From assembly GCA_012976225.1 (NCBI GenBank), contig JAAVVG010000019.1, positions 496,001 through 560,000 on the forward strand: 64,000 nucleotides of DNA, given 5' to 3'. Source of the DNA: Golubevia sp. BC0850 (lineage: Eukaryota > Basidiomycota > Exobasidiomycetes > Golubeviales > Golubeviaceae). The translations under genes and the position numbers were made by a program. The notes beneath the pieces are model-generated. The model saw nothing but the letters and a program-made list of their open reading frames with translations, made no database searches and was not told where the DNA came from. Of this stretch, positions 57,622-64,000 are shown in pieces. Each line of letters begins with the position of its first letter. Positions within the stretch are counted from its first letter, which is position 1.

Positions 57622-59935
57622 CTACCAAGGCTTGTCTCGAAAGTTCTTTCCAAGCAGCTTCGATTTACTGTCACCTGGTGTGTGTCCAAAGCTCCAATCG
57701 TCAAGATCCGGCACCTTGTCTGGCTGGAACATCAGAGGTAGAATGATGAAAGCTAGAACGATACCAATGATGGTACCTCCTAATAGACCGTAAGCTAATC
57801 TCTCATGAGCAGGAGTGGCGAAAGCTTTGACGCCAGCACCGCCAGAAGTCTTGCTCGTATCTCCGGGATTCGAAACATCTACGAGATCAGGATACCTTGT
57901 ATTGTAGTCATCTGCGAAGATGTGTTGCAAAGAGACGTTGGCTGAGAACATGGGGTAGTCTTGTGACAGTCAAAGAAAGGGGAAAAAGAAAGTGAGTGGA
58001 GTAGTCAACGACTTCGTCTCCCAAGATCCTTGACCAAAGATCCTTCGACTCACCTTGATGACTGACATTGGCTATGAAGTCAGCCGTGTGAGTAGATGGG
58101 AATCCTCCACTCATTCCACCAAGCATCTTGATGAATTGGGCTCCCCTGTCCAAGTGATTTCCTCCTTGCATGACGGCCTGTCGTTTGAAAAAAAAAGCTG
58201 TATGAGCTAATGCTCTCCCTTCCTCTCCCGCTTGACTCGATTCTCACCTGACAATGAGTATCTCCTGGACCATCATCCAAAAGACCCAGAGCGTAGTGAA
58301 CATTCCTTCCTCTGTAGCGATCGATGACGGCTTGTTTGTTGGCGATAACGTCTTTTCTGGCATATTTTGAGACTTTGGTCTGGTTTCCTCCAATACCATA
58401 GATCCATTGATCAGGATCCGCACAGGTAGCGTTCGGATAAGGTCGATCTTCGGTGAGCCAAGCCCAACTTCCCGGATTACTGAGAAAAGGGTAGGTAAGA
58501 AAGATATCGATTAGCTTAATCGCCACATTGTCCTTCGTCTCAAGAGAGCAGTGTTCACTCACCCCATCCAGAATCTCATGTTTGGGTCGTACTTCTTCGC
58601 CTTCTTCAATAAAGCATACCTGAAAGACGGAGAGAAAAAGCCAAAGAAAACTCATTAGCTCAAAGGCGCTGAGTGCTCTCAACTTCCTCTCTTGATTTGG
58701 GCCGCCACTCACCTCTCTACTCCCTGTCCTCCCATTGAATGCCCCGCCACGACTACTTGGTTAAGAGCTGGGAATTGCGTTTGATCGAACAGCATATCGG
58801 TGAAGAAGTCTAGTACTTCATAAGTAGTTACACTCTGATTGAGAGTCGGACTTCTCGAATATCCACCAGATTGCCACTGCGTTCCATGGAATACGAGTTC
58901 GTTGGTCTGAACACTTCCAGCCTGTGAAGGTAGAGAAGCGAGATGCATTGCTTCAGATTCATCTTCGATTTGATTTTTTGCACTATCTACTCACCTGTTG
59001 ATCCAACTGATTGAGCCAAGCAGGTCCAAGGATGATGACTTCGTTGTACTTCACTCCTTGATCTGTCAAGTCAGTATGATTTCCATTGACTGTAACATTG
59101 AGAGCGTTTCCCATCAAAGTAGTGTATTTCCAAGAATCTCTAGGTTTTCCAGGGAAAAGGATGATAGCTCTCTTGACTTGAGAAGGATCGTAGCCAGCTG
59201 TGACGTAGAACGGCTGGATAGCCCCTTCTTTGATGACTAGAGATCTGTTCAGGTTGAAGCCTCCGATCGGCGGTAAAGAGACCCATCCTCCTTCTGGAGT
59301 AGAGGTAGTAGCTCCGTTGGGATTGAAACTGAGGGAAGAGAGAGAGAAGAAGTTGAGGACGAGAAGAAGGAACCTCGAACTGGAGGAACTCAACAACCAA
59401 CTCACAAAGTACCGGCGTTCCAGGGATAATTAGATTCATCTCCATCTCCCTTCACGATGTCACCATTATCATCATTGTCAGCTCCTTGAGTGTTACCAGC
59501 TACATTCGGCAGCTGCTCGACAAGGGCTGCCGCCGCCACTGGATCGTTATCTGTGACGATGGCAGCTTGCTGCCCGTCCGACTGCCGTTTAGAAGGGACG
59601 TTGAAGGTTGAAAGGTTTGAACGTGATGTAGAGAAAATGTTGTCTTCGAAAAATTCTGTCTGATTGACATCGTCTTCGTCTGGCTCTGTCAATTTGAGAT
59701 TCACGGCACGCCTAAGCTCCGATGACGACAAAGAGTTGAGTTCTCGTTCTTCTGAGATGATGGAGCCAGCTCCATACTTTCTTGGTGAGAGAAATTTTCG
59801 TCGATGATGAATTGGAAATGAGAGTGGCTGATTTGGAAGGATGGGATCGAGATTGCTGGAGGGGTCTAAATTCGAGGTTGAAGAAAAACTTGGAGCGATT
59901 ATGGGGAAGAATAAAGAAATGTAAAGTAGTTTCAT
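57622..59935 (-). CDS. Secreted, membrane-anchored alpha/beta-hydrolase-like protein
   Basis: Exons 59935-59406, 59328-58995, 58921-58713, 58619-58563, 58479-58248, 58177-58054 and 57959-57622 give 607 residues. The start at 59935 is chosen because a signal peptide (MKLLYISLFFPIIAPSFSS) follows directly; an upstream in-frame ATG lies at 60106. The mature part has NxS/T sites, an oxyanion-like ILFPGKPRDSW strand, the elbow VVVAGHSMGGQG (Ser350), and the conserved NPGSWAWLTEDRPYP and GDTHCQAVMQGGNH segments. The last may hold the catalytic His. A single C-terminal TM (LLGGTIIGIVLAFIILPLMF) leaves a short cytosolic tail. I recognise this as a widespread fungal hypothetical family. The fold and exported location are inferred; the substrate is unknown. 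Confidence 0.8.
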
Positions 59936-60362
59936 CTTGAGTCTTGACTTTGACTTGAAGATTTTTGGATAGGAGAGGATGGGAGGAAAGAGTCGAAGAA
60001 GAAAAAGAAGAGAAAAGGTTTGAATGAAGGGGTTTCGAAGAAGTCTACTTTTGAACTCAGACGTTGCCGTTCCCATGCCGGCGGCCTGCCCTTCCGTTGC
60101 ACTCATTATTTAAATCTCGCCCCTTCTCGAAATTAGAATCACTTCAATGCCAGAACAAAAATACCTATCGACCTGTTCTTTCCGTTCCTTATCAGAAGTT
60201 CTTCCCCTCCATCTCGACGAGGACGTGACGTACCACTCACAAGTACCCTCAGACCACTCGAATGAATGGCTTTCAATGATTTTATAAACTAGCAATTGGA
60301 CTTTCTTATTTACAGAGGAATAGTTCCGAAGGTCTATCTCCTGGAGATTTCATCTCTGCTAA

Positions 60363-62899
60363 TCAATCCTTCTTCCCACCTTTATCCAACTCTCTTTTAG
60401 GAACCAGCGTTTCTTTACTTTCATTACCATCCCCATTTTCTTCTTCATCATCACTATCCCCATCATCGCCATCTATCAATCCTTTCCTCTCAGCTTCATT
60501 TCCCTGTTCTCTCTTATCTCTCCTAAGATTAGAAGTCTCTCCACCTTGACTTTGATCTTCATAACCTGGAGGAGGATCTGAAACCCCTTTCTGATTCTTT
60601 TCAATTTCATCTCTAGAATCTTCATCATCTTCATCTCCAATTTCAAATACCACGTCAGCATTATTCCCTCTACTGGTATTCGTGTTACTAGATCCAGATG
60701 CTTGAGGTTGAGAATTCTGATTATTAGCAGCGTTTAATTTCCTCCTCTTAGCAGCTTCATCATCCTCATCGTCGTCTGAATCCATTCCACCAGGAGCTGC
60801 GAAAGTGTCGATTTCAAATTGTCCAGCTTCTGGATCTTCATCTAGAGCGATCTCATCCGACATTGACATTCGAAGATTCGATCCAGTTGGTCTCCAGATG
60901 TAAGCTATCGATGAAAAGACTGCGAAAAGAAGATAGGGAAAATGTGAGATCGGAAGTCTTGAAAGGACAGACTATAGGTCCAGGGTCAGGGGATCAGAGC
61001 TCGACGATCTTCCACTCACCAACTAGATAAAGTCCACCAAGCCAACCATCCAACAAAAACCATCTATACTTCCAGCTACTAGGAGCGAAATCTTGATCGC
61101 CACTCTTTGAAAATACCACAGTACTTCCAATAAAGAAGAGTAAAATAAACCCGCAAGCTCCCAAAAGAATCCTATGAAGATTGACAAACATTTTCCTCTT
61201 GAAAGTTTGTTTCCTAGCCGTGAGATGTTCGATACTAGAGTTTAAAGAGCTAATGATCCACATCATAAAACTAGAAAGAGTGACAGAAAGTGGCATGATG
61301 AACATGAAGATCCAAGCTCCTCCACTTTCGATAATGATAAGCACAGTTCCAATTGAATAGAGTAAACCGAAGATGAAATGAACTAAAGTCAAGGCTTGAA
61401 CTTTTCTTAAAATTCCTTTTGATAATGAAGGTCTAATAACTCCGTATCCCATACTGACGATTAAGAGGAGAAAGAGACTTCCACTGTTACGAGCTGCATC
61501 GAAACAGGAAGTTAGAACTAATAGACTTCGGGCTGTTCCTGTGATGGATTTGGATCCTGTTGCTGATTTGATGGAGAGGAAATCTATGGGAAAGGAGTTT
61601 AGGTAGGAATAGTAACCGTATTGAGAGAACATTTCTATAACTAGGAAGAGTAGTGCGAAGGAGAGGAAGTGCTGAACTGTCAAGAGTCTGAGAGAGGGAG
61701 AGGGGAGAAAGGAAAGGGGTTAGATAAAGATTCGAAATTTCGAGAGAATGTGTCGAGGAGTCGACGAGAGACGCGGATTACTTACTCGGCTCGATGTTTC
61801 ATGCATAAGGCAAACCAGACTACCGCTATGATGAGATAGATGCAAGCCATGAAGAAATAGAACTGAAGCGTTCGAAGGGGAGAAGAGGAAAGTTCTGTTC
61901 AGTTTCTCACAACCCACTCTCAAAGGACCGAAACCCAAATCATTACTTACATTCAATTTCGGCCATTCACTAGCAGGTAGATTTCCTTCAAATTTGTTGT
62001 GAAAGAAGATCCTACCTTGAAATCTAGCATGATTAGAATCTAGATTGAAATCGACTTTCCCTTCTCCAGTTCCTTTTCCAGGTCCATCTAGATTTGTAAG
62101 AGGCACAGTAGCTAAACAATAATAACCATCACTTTCAACTTTGTAAACCCAGCTCTTCTCAGCTGTAGTTGGACTTGATCCTAAATCTACTCTCTCTCTT
62201 TTGATAGAGGTTCCAACGTCTGAACCCGAGAGTATGAATTGACCTTCCTCATTCGCCTCGCAGATCTTTTGAGACACTGAAGAAGAAGTACAGATGTAGG
62301 TTTTTAGAGGATAACCTAATTGATCTAGAGCGTTCGGAGTTTGTCTACCTAGGAGGTGGAAATCTACCCATGAGTAGAACGCTAAAGCGAAGGTTCCGGT
62401 CGAGTTGGGGGAGATGATCACTGTGAGAGAGGGAGGATAAGAATCAGTCTGGCTTTCTAGAAGTTAGTGAAAAGGAAAGAGAGGTAGAGTTGATGGAAGA
62501 AGCTGATCCGATAGGAGAATGGCATTGCCTTCTGGAGACCGGCAGCAGATTCTACTGGGTGAGAGTATAAATTGATGCTCAAGACTGGATGCTGGTTATA
62601 TTGGGAATTCTGAATTGAATTCTCATTCCACCCAAACCCTTCATTCCCATTGAGAGCAGTAGCCTAACTCTGACTTCTATTACGTCTTGTCATCGCTCTT
62701 GTCTTGGCTATACTGTAGTTTGCAGTCTTTACTCACGTTCTACCCTTGTATCCTTTTTCAAGTCTGCCCACATTCCACTGCAGGTTTGCCTTAAAGCATC
62801 TTCATCCGATACGACCGCCTGATAAGCTGAAACCGAGTTGAGAGAGAGTATAGTTATCAGAATAGCCAGCAGCGAGAGTGAGAGATCGATTGATTTCAT
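60363..62899 (-). CDS. PTM1: PTM1/GPR107-108 (LUSTR) seven-transmembrane protein
   Basis: This is a Golgi/endosome seven-TM protein of the lung seven-transmembrane receptor family. Exons are 62899-62737, 62420-61951, 61862-61786, 61687-61020 and 60919-60363, giving 644 residues. It has a signal peptide (about 1-25, ending SVSA), then a luminal domain of about 200 residues with Cys residues. Seven hydrophobic segments follow, beginning FYFFMACIYLIIAVVWFALC and including SYLNSFPID, MGYGVIRPSL (the family's GYG motif) and the final WFLLDGWLGGLYLVVFSSIAYIWRP. The WRP end is diagnostic. The cytosolic tail is very acidic (SDDDEDDEAAKRRKLN, GDDGDSDDEEENGDG) and longer than in yeast Ptm1. Role in trafficking is known only loosely for the family. 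Confidence 0.9.
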
Positions 62900-63118
62900 T
62901 CTCGTTTCGGCTGAGACTTGAACTTGTCTACTATCTGAAACTCTGACTATTAATTTCAATATACAGCTTCAAGACGAAGATTTGAAGCGAGTTGGAAGTT
63001 GATCCGTTGAAAGGCTTAAGAAGAAGTGTGTAGTGAGTAGAAAGAATGAGAGCTACCAAAGACCAACACCATCCCATCATACTCAAAATCTAATTCTCCA
63101 AGTTAGTGATCGCCTGTT
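62900..63118. promoter_or_regulatory. Divergent promoter of PTM1 and the Cdc7/SepH kinase gene
   Basis: This 219-bp intergenic stretch separates two divergent starts. No clear TATA box was seen. Confidence 0.35.
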
Positions 63119-63971
63119 ATGGCAGGAATGAAACTTCATGGCAGTTCTGCCAATGTGACAGGTTATGTGAGTGGAAGCAAACCTCAATCTTGATCAAAAT
63201 TATCCTCCAAGACTGACCCCCCTTCTCACTCGACTACTCACTCAGCAACTGGGAGATTGTTTAGGAAGAGGCGCTTTCGGTTCAGTTTATAGAGGTTTGA
63301 ATTGGACTACTGGTGAAACTGTGGCTGTGAAACAGATTCAATTGGGTAACATTCCTAAATCGGAATTGGGAGAGATCATGGTCAGTACCCAATTGCAAGT
63401 GCAAGTAGAAGTAGCAGACCATCGACGGAGTAAGCATAAATTTGATTGGCCAAAATTGAGGATCGTCTTGTTGATATCTATGATGATCAAAAGTTGGAAG
63501 GGATTCATAGAAAGAGAGATAGCGAGAGAAGGTCAAGTGACTTGCTGATTAGGAAAAGTGAGATGTGAGATGCTGCAACCTTGCTTACTCTTCTGCTGCT
63601 CATTCTGATGGAGTCAGATTTGGAGATTGGGATACAAGCTCATCTCAAGTCTAAAGTAAAGGAAGAGGGAGCCAGTCTTTGGGTTGTCAGGCTCCTCCTA
63701 TCCTTTCGAGATTAGACCTCTCTCTTGGAGCTCTAGATCTCTCCTTTTCGAACATCGGAGACTCTCAATCTACAGAATCTGAACTCTTCAAATATACATT
63801 TTCTCAACTCTAAGAAGGCTTTCAATTTCTTCCTTTCTGGTTCTAACCTGACTCTCCTCTGCTCCCCCACTTACAGTCCGAAATCGATCTTCTAAAAAAC
63901 TTGAAACATCCAAACATCGTCAAGTACAAAGGATCCGAGAAGACCAGAGAATATCTTTACATCATTCTAGA
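63119..63971 (+). CDS. Septation-initiation protein kinase Cdc7/SepH-like, N-terminal part (truncated by window end)
   Basis: This Ste20/MAPKKK-like kinase acts in the septation initiation network. Exons 63119-63166, 63246-63380 and 63877-63971 are visible; the gene continues past the window. The kinase domain starts almost at the N-terminus: after [16 protein letters not shown] comes [20 protein letters not shown] (glycine-rich loop), [13 protein letters not shown] (VAVK lysine) and [16 protein letters not shown] (alpha-C glutamate), then LYIILE. The [15 protein letters not shown] and KSELGEIM segments fit Cdc7/SepH better than other Ste-group kinases. The second visible intron is 496 bp. 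The exon at 63246 must join to TGY to restore the conserved GYQLGDCLG start. Confidence 0.85.
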
Positions 63972-64000
63972 GTGAGTGATCTTCTCAAGGAGCAATCAAT

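Overview
The window is nuclear DNA from a filamentous or yeast-like fungus, most likely a basidiomycete. The evidence is dense, short (about 50-120 nt) introns with a GTGAGT-type donor, housekeeping genes tightly packed on both strands, and basidiomycete-style genes (PacC/Rim101, class IID ENA ATPase, ERG24, APEH, the septation kinase family Cdc7/SepH). The style recalls Pucciniomycotina, but that is an inference. No rRNA, tRNA, CRISPR array or bacterial feature was found. All exon coordinates were worked out by hand from splice signals and reading-frame phase; every intact complete model closes in frame.

Layout. 1-612: 3' end of a Ser/Lys-rich protein gene. 1486-6192 (-): large disordered single-pass membrane protein. 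6919-11055 (-): UFD2 ubiquitin chain elongation factor, divergent from 11203-12596 (+), an HDHD2-like HAD phosphatase. 12801-13812 (-): NRK1 nicotinamide riboside kinase, divergent from COX20 (14067-14894 +). 15396-19882 (-): SPC98/GCP3. 20245-25764 (-): ENA-type Na+/K+ P-type ATPase with 20 exons, divergent across a 2-kb intergenic region from PacC/Rim101 (27804-30709 +). 31322-about 32330 (-): damaged F-box-like gene. 32695-34116 (+): ribosomal protein eS19. 34717-37207 (+): ERG24 C-14 sterol reductase. 38064-40540 (+): membrane protein gene with two apparent lesions. 41013-43430 (-): FACT subunit POB3. 44238-45157 (-): zinc-knuckle/RS protein. 45318-48166 (+): acylaminoacyl peptidase. 48500-53190 (-): importin-7/8 (SXM1/NMD5) homologue. 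53333-54063 (+): 70-residue basic protein. 54064-57621: gene-poor, with repeats. 57622-59935 (-): secreted, membrane-anchored alpha/beta-hydrolase-like protein. 60363-62899 (-): PTM1/GPR107-like seven-TM protein. 63119-end (+): N-terminal part of a Cdc7/SepH kinase.

Most genes are ordinary housekeeping genes with no operon-like logic. The most telling arrangement is the head-to-head pair of the alkaline-pH regulator PacC and the alkali-cation exporter ENA. Their shared intergenic region holds three GCCAAG hexamers (the known PacC/Rim101 site), two of them just upstream of the PacC TATA box. Other points of interest are a 290-bp inverted duplication about 99% identical over its core (43614-43906 and 54125-54414), a composite repeat beside it, a membrane-protein gene whose in-frame stop and non-GT donor are each explained by one transition, two competing first exons for ERG24, and an acidic tail on eS19.
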